Part shown: piece after piece, positions 25,415-33,446 of the stretch
Layout: the number at the start of each line of letters is the position of its first letter
Numbering within the stretch: the stretch's first letter is position 1
DNA from: an uncultured Bacilli bacterium
GTDB lineage: Bacteria; Bacillota_I; Bacilli_A; RF39; UBA660
DNA: 63,761 nucleotides
Assembly: GCA_934087515.1 (NCBI GenBank)
Contig: CAKOIY010000002.1
Span: forward strand, 1 to 63,761
Direction of reading: 5' to 3'
Position numbers and translations under genes: made by a program
The notes under the pieces: model-generated
Told to the model about the DNA's origin: nothing
The model's database searches: none
Seen by the model: the letters and a program-made list of their open reading frames with translations, nothing else

Positions 25415-26047
25415 TTAGTCTTTTTGATTTGGAATAATGTATCCTTTACTTATACAAAAGATAAGTAGTTTTGAAATGCTTTCAAAATTCATTTTATTTA
25501 GTATTGCAGATATGTGATTTTTTAAGGTGCCAGTTGTTATATTTAGCATATTTGCTATTTCTTCTCTTTCTGCACCACTACAAAGAAGGGTTAGTATTTC
25601 TAGTTCTTTTTTTGTTAGTTGTTGTAATTTTTGATGTTCTTTTTTTTGTTTGATGTTATCTGGAAATAATTTATATCCGTTTAGAATTTGTTCTATTGTG
25701 GTTATTAAAGTATTTGTGTCTATATTTTTATAAATAAATCCATCTAGGTTAGCTTCTTTGGCTTTTTCTAGAAAGGTTATTTCTTGAATTCCTGTCATTG
25801 CTAGAACTTTTATTTTGTTTTTGTATTTATCTTTTACTTTTTTACCGTTTGTTATGCCATTTGAGTTTTCTAATGTACATATATCAGTTAGTATTAGATC
25901 TGGTTTATATTTTTCGCATAGTTTTAGCATATCTTTTGCGGATAGAGAGGTTGCTACTACATCATATTTGCTTGATATTGCTTGTTTTAATGAGTCATTT
26001 AGAATTATTTGATCTTCTATTATAATAATTTTACTTTTTTTATCCAT
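25415..26047 (-). CDS. LuxR/NarL-family response regulator
   Basis: A 210-residue regulator. The receiver domain (about 1-125) has acidic residues in IIEDQ, the phospho-acceptor Asp in LILTDICTLE (about 56), Thr in LAMTG (about 88), and Lys in FIYKN (about 110). The LuxR-type helix-turn-helix is at about 145-200 (LTKKELEILTLLCSG ... TGTLKNHISAILNKM). Start ATG 26047 has AGGTGAG. It is the likely partner of the 24289 kinase despite opposite orientation. Confidence 0.9.
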   Translation of the reverse strand: MDKKSKIIIIEDQIILNDSLKQAISSKYDVVATSLSAKDMLKLCEKYKPDLILTDICTLENSNGITNGKKVKDKYKNKIKVLAMTGIQEITFLEKAKEANLDGFIYKNIDTNTLITTIEQILNGYKLFPDNIKQKKEHQKLQQLTKKELEILTLLCSGAEREEIANMLNITTGTLKNHISAILNKMNFESISKLLIFCISKGYIIPNQKD

Positions 26048-26145
26048 TGTTCTCACCTGTTTATATTTTAACATAGTTTTATTATTTTTAATGAATTTTG
26101 TAATTATTTTAACAGATAAAACATAGATTTTTTTAAAAATATTAA

Positions 26146-26271
26146 GTGATTATATAAAAAGTTTTATTTTTTTATATTGATGTTAGTGTTTAGTTGTGTG
26201 TTAGGTATATTTTTAATTATGTTGTTATGACTATGAAAAGTGGTAGAATTTTTGATGTGTTTTGATAAAGT
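26146..26271 (+). pseudogene. Decayed 5' fragment of a D-Ala-D-Ala carboxypeptidase
   Basis: This stretch aligns base for base with the start of the dac gene at 32293-32437. Both have G(T)G(A/G)TTATAT(A/G)AAAAG(G)TTTTATTTTTT, TTGATGTTAGT, TAGTTGTGTGT, and AAAGTGGTAGA(A/G)TTTTT. In one frame it reads NYVVMTMKSGRIFDVF, against NYIVMDMESGRVFYEK in the intact protein. The start codon has become ATA, a deletion of about 17 bases is present, and stops follow. It is a remnant, probably left by duplication. It fills most of the 307-bp gap before the 26355 gene. Confidence 0.75.
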
Positions 26272-26291
26272 TAAAAAAATAGAATAGTTTC

Positions 26292-26320
26292 TTGAAAAAG
26301 TAGCTTTTTTGTTATAAAAT
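26292..26320 (+). promoter_or_regulatory. Promoter of the 26355 surface gene (family promoter)
   Basis: TTGAAA (26292-26297), 17 bp, TAAAAT (26315-26320), then AATACTAAGGAGG (26332-26344) before the ATG. The same arrangement precedes the 34263 and 62559 genes. Confidence 0.75.
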
Positions 26321-26354
26321 TAGTTATAGATAATACTAAGGAGGATATAATTGT

Positions 26355-28301
26355 ATGACAAAAGTACAAAAATATGATAGTAAATATTCATTTAAAAATA
26401 AAGTAAATAAATCCTCTAATAGTAAGAAGAAAAAAATAATATTAATAATAACAATATTTATATTAATATTATTAATAATAGGAATAAGTTATGCTGCTTA
26501 TGATTATTCTTTTGTGGGTAAAGAAAGTAAGTTAGAAACTGGTTCTGCTTCTATTAAATTTTTGGAAAGTAATACTAATGTAATAGATATAAGAAATGTT
26601 TTTCCTGTGCCTGATAGCAATGGTAAGAAAGGGGACTCTTTTGATTTTGCTGTTACTACAAAAGCTAATTATGATATTAATTTAAAATATACTTTAAGAG
26701 CCGAGAAATTAAGCGTAGATAGTGGTTATACAAGTTTAAGGGATAATGAGGTTAAAGTATATTTGACTGATTATGATAATAAGCAAGTTGTTAGACCTAC
26801 TTTAATAAGTGATTTAAATAATAATATTTTATATGAAAAGGTTAATAGTCATAGTAAAACAAATACTAGTATTACTGATAAGTATAAGATTAGGGTATGG
26901 GTTAATAATGATGTTGATGCTAGTAGTTGGGATGAAAATACTAAGCTTGAATATAAGTTTAAGATAGGACTTAAGAGTGAAGAGGTTAAAGCTGTTGAAC
27001 CTAATGCACCAGTACTAGATGATGGAATGATACCAGTATATTATGATGAAAGTAGCTCTTCTTGGAAAAAGGCAGATAGTTCAAATAAAAATAAAAATTG
27101 GTATGATTATAATAATAAGAAATGGGCAAATAGTGTGACAGTATCAAGTACTAATAGAGATATATATAAAAGTGCAAGTGTAGGAACAGAAATACCGATG
27201 GATGATATATTAACTATGGAAGTTTGGATACCAAGATATAAATATAAAGTATGGAATTATAATGAGAATGGAACAGCAACAAGTAATGAACAAGAAATAG
27301 AAATAACATTTGAAGATGGAACAGATAAAACTGGAGAAATTTATTGTCAAGATGCAATAAGTAGTACAGATGGCGATCCATCAGAAACATGTAAGTTAAA
27401 AAAGAATAATATTACTTGTACAGATGATACATGTAATAATAAGACATATACACATCCAGCATTTACTTTTGGAAATGAAGAAATAAAGGGATTTTGGATA
27501 GGAAAGTTTGAAATAACTGGGACAATTAATAATGTAACAACAAAACCTAGTTTAAGTAGTGTAAGAGAACAAACAGTAAGTTCATTTGAAACAAATATAA
27601 TGAATATGAATAGTAGTGGTAACAGGTATGGACTAAGTACATTAACAGATACACATATGATAAAAAATATAGAATGGGGTGCAGTAGCATACTTATCTCA
27701 CTCTAAATATGGAACATGCTCTGGTGGTACTTGTACAGAAATAGGAATAAATAACAATTCTAATTTTATAACAGGATGTGGTGCTAATGCCAGTAGTTTA
27801 AAAAATACTACATGTAATAGTTATAATACAAATAATGGAATGCTAGCATCAACAACTGGAAATATATATGGAGTATATGATATGAGTGGAGGAGCATGGG
27901 AATATACGATGTCCAATATAGTAAGTAGTGATGGAACAATAATGATGAGTGGTTATAGTTCATTAAGTAATTCGGGATATACAGGCAAAATATATGATTC
28001 TGGTAATTATACATCATATACTGGAATAGATTACCCAAATAATAAATATTATGATAAATATAGTTATGGTACTAGCTATGAATCACGAAAAAGAAGCAAA
28101 TTAGGAGATGGTATAAAAGAAGTATATAAAGGTTCAAGAGGGTGGTATAGTGATTACTCTAACCTTGCGTACTCGATTGGCTCTTGGTTCATACGTGGTG
28201 GTTATTATAACGGTGGTGTAGATGCTGGATTGTTCAACTCGGACGGCTACTTCGGTATTGCTTATTCAGATGATTCCTCTCGCCTCATAATAACACCATA
28301 G
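26355..28301 (+). CDS. Surface fibre-like protein with C-type-lectin/FGE-like domain
   Basis: A 648-residue protein anchored by an N-terminal helix (about 28-48) behind a Lys-rich head that contains SKYSF. Residues about 50-215 form a beta domain (FLESN, SFDFAV, VKVYLTDY, YKIRVWV, EYKFKIG), perhaps TasA-like. Residues about 220-648 carry the formylglycine-enzyme/C-type-lectin fold: HPAFTFG, GFWIGKFEI, GVYDMSGGAWEY (about 507) and the end SWFIRGGYYNGGVDAG then SSRLIITP. That end resembles diversity-generating-retroelement variable proteins. It belongs to the family with 34263 and 62559, but has no G tract and is in frame. The second half differs in codon use from the first. Confidence 0.8.
   Translation: MTKVQKYDSKYSFKNKVNKSSNSKKKKIILIITIFILILLIIGISYAAYDYSFVGKESKLETGSASIKFLESNTNVIDIRNVFPVPDSNGKKGDSFDFAVTTKANYDINLKYTLRAEKLSVDSGYTSLRDNEVKVYLTDYDNKQVVRPTLISDLNNNILYEKVNSHSKTNTSITDKYKIRVWVNNDVDASSWDENTKLEYKFKIGLKSEEVKAVEPNAPVLDDGMIPVYYDESSSSWKKADSSNKNKNWYDYNNKKWANSVTVSSTNRDIYKSASVGTEIPMDDILTMEVWIPRYKYKVWNYNENGTATSNEQEIEITFEDGTDKTGEIYCQDAISSTDGDPSETCKLKKNNITCTDDTCNNKTYTHPAFTFGNEEIKGFWIGKFEITGTINNVTTKPSLSSVREQTVSSFETNIMNMNSSGNRYGLSTLTDTHMIKNIEWGAVAYLSHSKYGTCSGGTCTEIGINNNSNFITGCGANASSLKNTTCNSYNTNNGMLASTTGNIYGVYDMSGGAWEYTMSNIVSSDGTIMMSGYSSLSNSGYTGKIYDSGNYTSYTGIDYPNNKYYDKYSYGTSYESRKRSKLGDGIKEVYKGSRGWYSDYSNLAYSIGSWFIRGGYYNGGVDAGLFNSDGYFGIAYSDDSSRLIITP
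28155..28295 (+). other. Candidate variable region of a diversity-generating retroelement
   Basis: The last 47 codons before the stop switch to codons rare in the rest of the gene (AAC, TAC, GAC, TTC, GGC, TCG, GCG, CGC, CTC). The residues at surface-type positions are almost all Tyr, Asn or Asp, each one first-base change from AAY. This is what adenine-specific mutagenesis of an AAY-rich template would leave. No template repeat or reverse transcriptase is visible in this window. Confidence 0.45.
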
Positions 28302-28326
28302 AGTGAATTATGCAAAAAAATATAAA

Positions 28327-28357
28327 AAAACAAGAGTTATATGACTCTTGTTTTTAG
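28327..28357. terminator. Bidirectional terminator between 26355 and rnhC
   Basis: AACAAGAGT (28329-28337), loop TATATG, ACTCTTGTT (28344-28352), with A and T runs on either side. The rnhC stop codon lies in it. Confidence 0.85.
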
Positions 28358-29233
28358 TATTCTACTGGTATTTGAAAAGTTTTTCTTTGCTATTTTGTTT
28401 AATATATCTTTTCCATATTTTTCTGTTAGTTCTTCTCCTATTTTATCTACGTTTTGACCACTTCCTTTTGGAAGGGGAATATGGTATGTATCTGATAGTT
28501 TGTCAAATTCTTTTAGAAAAATATATCTACTTATGATAGATGAACATGCTACTGCCATATTTTTTGTTTCTGCTTTAGTTATAAATGTTATATTTTTTAC
28601 AGGATTTGGTATATCTTTTAAATATGAATAGTATCTATTTTCTTTAGCAAATTCATCTATTATTATATAGTCTAGTTTTTCTTTTGTTTTTTCTAGGATA
28701 AGTGATAGTGCTTTGTTATGCATTATTGCTTTTATTTTATTCATATTGTTTTCTTTTGAATATTTTTGATTATATTCTTCGTTTGATAGGATTATGCTTT
28801 TGTATTTTATTTTTTTGATTATTTCTGGTGCTATTTTTTTTATTTTGTCATCAGTTATTTTTTTTGAGTCGGTGCATCCTAGTTTTTTTAGAAATTCTAT
28901 GTCTTCTTTTTTTACTAGAGATGCTGTTACTACTATGGGGCCAAAATAGTCTCCTGTTCCTACTTCGTCTGAGCCTACAGATGTTGTATTTAAGTAATCT
29001 ATTTTATTTGTATCTTCTTCATCGTTTTCTTTTAGGGCTTTCCACATATTAGCATCAACAAAGGCACTTGTTCCTTGAAACATACATTTTCCAGAGTTAT
29101 ATAGTGTTATGATTGTGTCTTCTTCTTGGGCTTGGAAAATGGCATAGGGAGGAGTTTTATCTCTTTTTTTATCTTTATAGTATTCTATCATTTTGTTTTT
29201 TGTTTCTTCATCAACTTTTATTACAATATTCAT
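28337..29233 (-). CDS. rnhC: Ribonuclease HIII
   Basis: Removes RNA from RNA-DNA hybrids. It has 298 residues, with an N-terminal TBP-like substrate-binding domain (about 1-85) and the catalytic RNase H fold from SVGSDEVGTGDYFGP (about 87-101), which holds the Asp-Glu-Gly signature. Further conserved parts are LGCTDSKKI (about 122), IIIDEFA (about 194), and AVACSSIISRY (about 229). ATG 29233 is chosen; an in-frame GTG nine bases upstream lies in the GGTGAT ribosome-binding site. Confidence 0.93.
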   Translation of the reverse strand: MNIVIKVDEETKNKMIEYYKDKKRDKTPPYAIFQAQEEDTIITLYNSGKCMFQGTSAFVDANMWKALKENDEEDTNKIDYLNTTSVGSDEVGTGDYFGPIVVTASLVKKEDIEFLKKLGCTDSKKITDDKIKKIAPEIIKKIKYKSIILSNEEYNQKYSKENNMNKIKAIMHNKALSLILEKTKEKLDYIIIDEFAKENRYYSYLKDIPNPVKNITFITKAETKNMAVACSSIISRYIFLKEFDKLSDTYHIPLPKGSGQNVDKIGEELTEKYGKDILNKIAKKNFSNTSRILKTRVI

Positions 29234-29299
29234 TTGTATCACCTTTTTTATTATAACATAAAAGTGTTGTTTTTTTTGTAAAATGTTTACATTTTGGTT

Positions 29300-29327
29300 T
29301 TGAAATTTATTGTTATGGTGTTATAAT
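29300..29327 (+). promoter_or_regulatory. Promoter of the plsC-like gene
   Basis: TTGAAA (29300-29305), 16 bp, TATAAT (29322-29327). Confidence 0.7.
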
Positions 29328-29358
29328 ACCAATTGAAACGAATTATTGGAGGTTTTTT

Positions 29359-30309
29359 ATGAAAAATTATGGAATAAGAAATTTTAAATATGCTAATGTT
29401 GATACTTTTACTTCAGATATAGGAATAAAATTAAGAAGAGGTATTAATCCTGTTTTAAGGCCTATACTTAAGGCTGCTACTAATGGTAAGGTTATTATAG
29501 AAAACTATCCTGAACTTGAGAAGGGAAAGCCTTATATATTTGCTTCTACTCATAATTTTGTTGAGGATTCTATTGCTAATCTTGGTAGTATTGATAGGAA
29601 TGCGTATTTGCTTTTTGGAACTTCTGATCAACTTGAGGTTAATAAAGATATGTATTTTGCTTGGCTTAATGGTTTTATTTATGTTGATAGAAAGGATGAT
29701 AGTAATAGAAAAGATGCTCTTAATAAGATGGAAAGATTGCTTGAATCTGGTACTAGTGTTTTAATTTTTCCAGAGGGTGGTTTTAATAATACTGAGAATT
29801 TACTTAGTCAAAAGTTATTTGCTAGTCCTTATGTTCTTGCTAAAAGAACTGGAGCTAAGGTTGTTCCTGTTGCTCCATTTAATGAATTTGGTAGTAAGAA
29901 TATATATATGAATTATGGAAATCCTATTGATTTTTCTAAAGTTAAAAGTAAAGATGAAGGAAAAAGAATACTTCGTGATGAACTTGCGACTCTTCTTTGG
30001 GAGAATATGGAAAGAAATGCTCCGCGTGTTAAGAGAAATGAGTTAGGAGCAGATCCTAGGTTAGATTATATGGAGGAAAGAAGACAAGCTTATTTAAAGA
30101 CAAAATGGACAAAGGATGTTTTTGATGAAGAACTTACTAGATATTATGATAAAGATGATAAAGAACTTATGAGTATTATGGATGATGTAGATAAAATAGA
30201 TGTCAATGAAAAAAATGCTGGTATTATTGCTCCTGTTTTGGTAAGAAAAAGAGAAAATGAAAAGTATGATTTTAAAGAATATATGCATAAGAATTGGAAT
30301 AAAAGATAA
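29359..30309 (+). CDS. plsC: 1-acyl-sn-glycerol-3-phosphate acyltransferase-like protein
   Basis: Transfers an acyl chain in phospholipid synthesis at the inner membrane. The 316-residue protein has the HX4D motif in STHNFVEDS (about 63-71), the glycerol-phosphate-binding FVYVDRKD-like segment (FIYVDRKDD, about 111), and FPEGGFNNTE (about 137). The C-terminal 90 residues are charged and outside the core fold. A long hydrophobic anchor is not evident. GpsA at the start of the window supplies the substrate of this pathway. Confidence 0.85.
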   Translation: MKNYGIRNFKYANVDTFTSDIGIKLRRGINPVLRPILKAATNGKVIIENYPELEKGKPYIFASTHNFVEDSIANLGSIDRNAYLLFGTSDQLEVNKDMYFAWLNGFIYVDRKDDSNRKDALNKMERLLESGTSVLIFPEGGFNNTENLLSQKLFASPYVLAKRTGAKVVPVAPFNEFGSKNIYMNYGNPIDFSKVKSKDEGKRILRDELATLLWENMERNAPRVKRNELGADPRLDYMEERRQAYLKTKWTKDVFDEELTRYYDKDDKELMSIMDDVDKIDVNEKNAGIIAPVLVRKRENEKYDFKEYMHKNWNKR

Positions 30310-30334
30310 TCTTACAAATTATACTTTTTTTTGT

Positions 30335-30362
30335 TTGTTCTTTGGTATTTGTGTGATACAAT
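30335..30362 (+). promoter_or_regulatory. Promoter of the 30388 sensor gene
   Basis: TTGTTC (30335-30340), 16 bp, TACAAT (30357-30362), then AGGTGGTG before the ATG. Confidence 0.55.
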
Positions 30363-30387
30363 ATAGGTAAGAATAGGTGGTGTTATT

Positions 30388-32226
30388 ATGAATTTTTTGT
30401 CTATGGAATTTGAAATTCCATTAATTTCATTTATTTTTATACTTTTTTTGTTGATTAGTTTTTATTCTAAGGAAAGGGTTAATTTTGTTGAAAATAAAAC
30501 TTATGAGGTGATTCTTATTACTTCTTTGATATCTTCACTACTTGATACTATAGTTCATGTTATGAGTGCTTTAACTACATATGATGTTTTATCTACTAAG
30601 TATTATGTTATTGTTGATTATATTAATAAGTTTGTCGGAACATCTTTTGTGGTTGTATTTACATGTTTGCTTTCTTATGTTTTACTTATATCTTATAGGA
30701 AACTTAGGGATAATCCTAAAGTTATATGGAGATTTATAATTATTACTTCTTTGTTATTTTTCTGTTTTACTAATTTTAATCATGTAACTATTACTGAAGA
30801 AGCATTTGCTAGAAATACTACGGGGCTTACTATTTCTGGTGCTTATGTTATTGTTGCTATTGAATTATTTTTGGCTATGATACTTAGTGTAAAGAATTTT
30901 AAGAAAAATGATAAGAGATATTATACTATATTTTTTATTACTTCTATGATGATTGTTTTGTATATTTTATCTGTTTTATTTAGAGGATTAATTATTTATG
31001 ATTTGATACTTGCTCTTCTTTGTTATATTATGTATTTTACTATTGAGAATCCAGACTCTAGGATGATTACGACACTTCTTAGAAATAAGGAACTTGTTGA
31101 ATCTACTGTAAATGATAAGTCTAATTTTTTATTTAAAGTTTCTCAGGATATGAAACGACCTGTTAAAGATATAATTGATAAGTCTAAGAAATATAGAAGT
31201 GTAAAAAATATTAGTGATAAAGATAAACTTGTTTTAGAAATTGAACAGGATGCTAATAATGCATATTTTATTATGAATGACATTGCTAATGTTTCTAGTA
31301 TGGATGTTAAAAAGCTTAATGTTTATGAAAATAAGTATCTTTCTTCTAAGTTATTTACTGATGTTAAGGTTGTTGCTAAGAATAAGATTGGTAATAGTAA
31401 AAAGGATATTGATTTTAAATTTGAAATATTTAATGATTGTCCAGAATATTTATATGGGGATTATGTTAAATTAAGACAAATACTTCTTTCTATTATTTCA
31501 AATAGTATAAAATATACAGAAAGAGGATTTATTGATGTTGAGGTTGATTCTATTGTTAGATATGATATTTGTCGTTTGATTTTTACTATTAAAGATTCTG
31601 GTAAGGGAATGAGTATTGAACAAGTTAATAATATTTTATCTAGTACAGATGAGATTGATATTGAGAAATTTGGGAATAATGATAATTTAGATCTTAAATT
31701 ACCTGTTATTATAAAAATATTAAAAATACTTGGAGGTTCTATTAGTATTAGAAGTGAAGAGGGGAAAGGTACTTCTGTGGTAGTTGTTATTGATCAAAGA
31801 ATTGAAGCTTCTTTGGAGAAAAAGATTGTAGATGGTGCTAGGAAGTATAATGTTGAAAATAAGAATAAAAAAAGAGTTTTTGTTGCTTATGATGATGATA
31901 ATACTTTAGAAAAAATTGATAGGATTATTTCTAAGTATGATGTAGATGTTGTTTCTACTTTAATTGGAAATGATATTTTAGGTAAGATTAGATCTGGTGA
32001 TGAATTTGATTTAATTATACTTAAGGATGATATGAAACCTGATACTGCTTATAGTATTTTTAATGAATTAAAGAAATTTAAGAAGTTTAATACTCCAGTT
32101 GTAGTTATGATTAATAAAGATAAAGAATTTATTAAAGAACATTTTATAAATGATGGTTTTAGTGATGTTATTGTTATTGAGAGTTTTGATAATGATATAA
32201 AAAGGGTATGTGATAAATATTTATAA
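30388..32226 (+). CDS. Hybrid membrane sensor kinase with altered phospho-acceptor
   Basis: A 612-residue protein: seven hydrophobic segments (about 10-225), a HisKA-like helix pair, an ATPase domain, and a receiver-like end. In the HisKA motif the expected SHExxxP reads SQDMKRP (about 254), so His is Gln. The ATPase keeps the N box (SIISNSIKYTERG, about 371), DSGKGMS (about 408), and a GGSISIRSEEGKGT end (about 450). The C-terminal receiver (about 495-612) has YDDD and LKDDMKP with a possible acceptor Asp, and Lys in INKD. It may bind ATP but not autophosphorylate. It stands alone between a promoter and a terminator. Confidence 0.8.
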   Translation: MNFLSMEFEIPLISFIFILFLLISFYSKERVNFVENKTYEVILITSLISSLLDTIVHVMSALTTYDVLSTKYYVIVDYINKFVGTSFVVVFTCLLSYVLLISYRKLRDNPKVIWRFIIITSLLFFCFTNFNHVTITEEAFARNTTGLTISGAYVIVAIELFLAMILSVKNFKKNDKRYYTIFFITSMMIVLYILSVLFRGLIIYDLILALLCYIMYFTIENPDSRMITTLLRNKELVESTVNDKSNFLFKVSQDMKRPVKDIIDKSKKYRSVKNISDKDKLVLEIEQDANNAYFIMNDIANVSSMDVKKLNVYENKYLSSKLFTDVKVVAKNKIGNSKKDIDFKFEIFNDCPEYLYGDYVKLRQILLSIISNSIKYTERGFIDVEVDSIVRYDICRLIFTIKDSGKGMSIEQVNNILSSTDEIDIEKFGNNDNLDLKLPVIIKILKILGGSISIRSEEGKGTSVVVVIDQRIEASLEKKIVDGARKYNVENKNKKRVFVAYDDDNTLEKIDRIISKYDVDVVSTLIGNDILGKIRSGDEFDLIILKDDMKPDTAYSIFNELKKFKKFNTPVVVMINKDKEFIKEHFINDGFSDVIVIESFDNDIKRVCDKYL

Positions 32227-32250
32227 AAGGACTTAGGTCTTTTTTTTTTG
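32225..32250 (+). terminator. Terminator of the 30388 gene
   Basis: AAAGGAC (32226-32232), loop TTAG, GTCTTTT with a G-U pair, then a T run. Confidence 0.7.
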
Positions 32251-32302
32251 CAAAGAAATTATATTTGTTTTTCTTTTTTCATATAAATATATAGGTGGTT
32301 AT

Positions 32303-33361
32303 ATGAAAAGGTTTTATTTTTTAATTAGTATTTGTTTTATGTTGATGTTAGTACCTAGTTGTGTGTGTGCTAGTGATATTTTTAGTAATTATATAGTTAT
32401 GGATATGGAAAGTGGTAGAGTTTTTTATGAAAAGGCTAGTGATGAGAAAAGATTACCTGCTTCTACTACGAAGATTATGACTTTGGTTGTGGGGCTTGAA
32501 AATTCTAATCTTAGTGATGTTGTTAGAGTTGGAGATGAGATTCTTACTATGGATGGCTCTAATATTTATGTTGAAATTGGAGAAAATATATTAATGCAAG
32601 ATCTTATGTATGGTATGATTTTGAGAAGTGGTAATGATGCTTCGATGGTTATTGCTAAGAATGCAGGGGGTACTGTTGATAATTTTGTTAAACTTATGAA
32701 TGAAAAAGCTAGAAGTTTAGGACTTGAAAATACAGTTTTTAATAATCCTAGTGGACTTGATGATTATGAGAAGAATATAACTACTGTTAGGGATTTGAGT
32801 TTGATATATAGATATGGTTATAGGAATAAGATTTTTAGAGATATAGTGGGTTCTAAAACTTATAGTAGTTCTAGTGATAAGAAGAGTTATTATTTTGTTA
32901 ATCGTTCTAAGATTATTAATATGGATAAGAGGATAACGGGTGCTAAGACTGGTTATACTCCGGATGCTGGTAGGGTACTTGTGTCTAGTGCTAGTAATGG
33001 AGATTTAGATGTTGTTATTAGTTCTATTAGTAAGATAGATTATGGTTATGGAGAGCATATTAATTTTTATAATAGTGTTTTTTCAAAGTATAGAAAATAT
33101 ATGATTTTAGATAAATATCATTTTGATGTTAATTCTAATTTTAAGGGAAAACTTTATATAAAAGATTCTTTTTCTTATCCTGTTAGTAGCGAGGAAAAAG
33201 ATAAAATAGATAAGAAGATTGTTTATAATGGTAAAAAGGATGGTGTTGTGGGAGAGGTTTTGGTTTATTTGGATAGTGATTTAATTCATAAGGAAAGGAT
33301 ATATTTAAAGAAGGATAAGATTAGTTTTTTTGATAGGATTAAGGCTTTCTTTGGTGTTTAG
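32303..33361 (+). CDS. dacF: D-alanyl-D-alanine carboxypeptidase (S11 family)
   Basis: Trims pentapeptides of peptidoglycan outside the membrane. The 352-residue protein has a signal peptide (1-24), catalytic SxxK in STTK (about 54-57), SxN as SGN (about 113-115), and KTG in AKTGYTPDAG (about 215). The C-terminal domain (about 265-352) is beta-rich and ends with a basic RIKAFF segment that could touch the membrane. Start ATG follows AGGTGG. A decayed copy of its 5' end lies at 26146-26271. The symbol is by family, not certain orthology. Confidence 0.9.
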   Translation: MKRFYFLISICFMLMLVPSCVCASDIFSNYIVMDMESGRVFYEKASDEKRLPASTTKIMTLVVGLENSNLSDVVRVGDEILTMDGSNIYVEIGENILMQDLMYGMILRSGNDASMVIAKNAGGTVDNFVKLMNEKARSLGLENTVFNNPSGLDDYEKNITTVRDLSLIYRYGYRNKIFRDIVGSKTYSSSSDKKSYYFVNRSKIINMDKRITGAKTGYTPDAGRVLVSSASNGDLDVVISSISKIDYGYGEHINFYNSVFSKYRKYMILDKYHFDVNSNFKGKLYIKDSFSYPVSSEEKDKIDKKIVYNGKKDGVVGEVLVYLDSDLIHKERIYLKKDKISFFDRIKAFFGV

Positions 33362-33446
33362 AAAGATAGATTTTTTATGAGATGTTTATTCTCTTTTTTA
33401 CTTGCTTATTTTTGTTTTTTGCTTTATAATTTATGCAGGTGATTTT

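Noticed and set aside
26355..28301. 26355 as a true formylglycine-generating enzyme
   Set aside because: It is outside the cell on a membrane anchor, and the key active-site Cys pair cannot be recognised; only the fold signature is shared.
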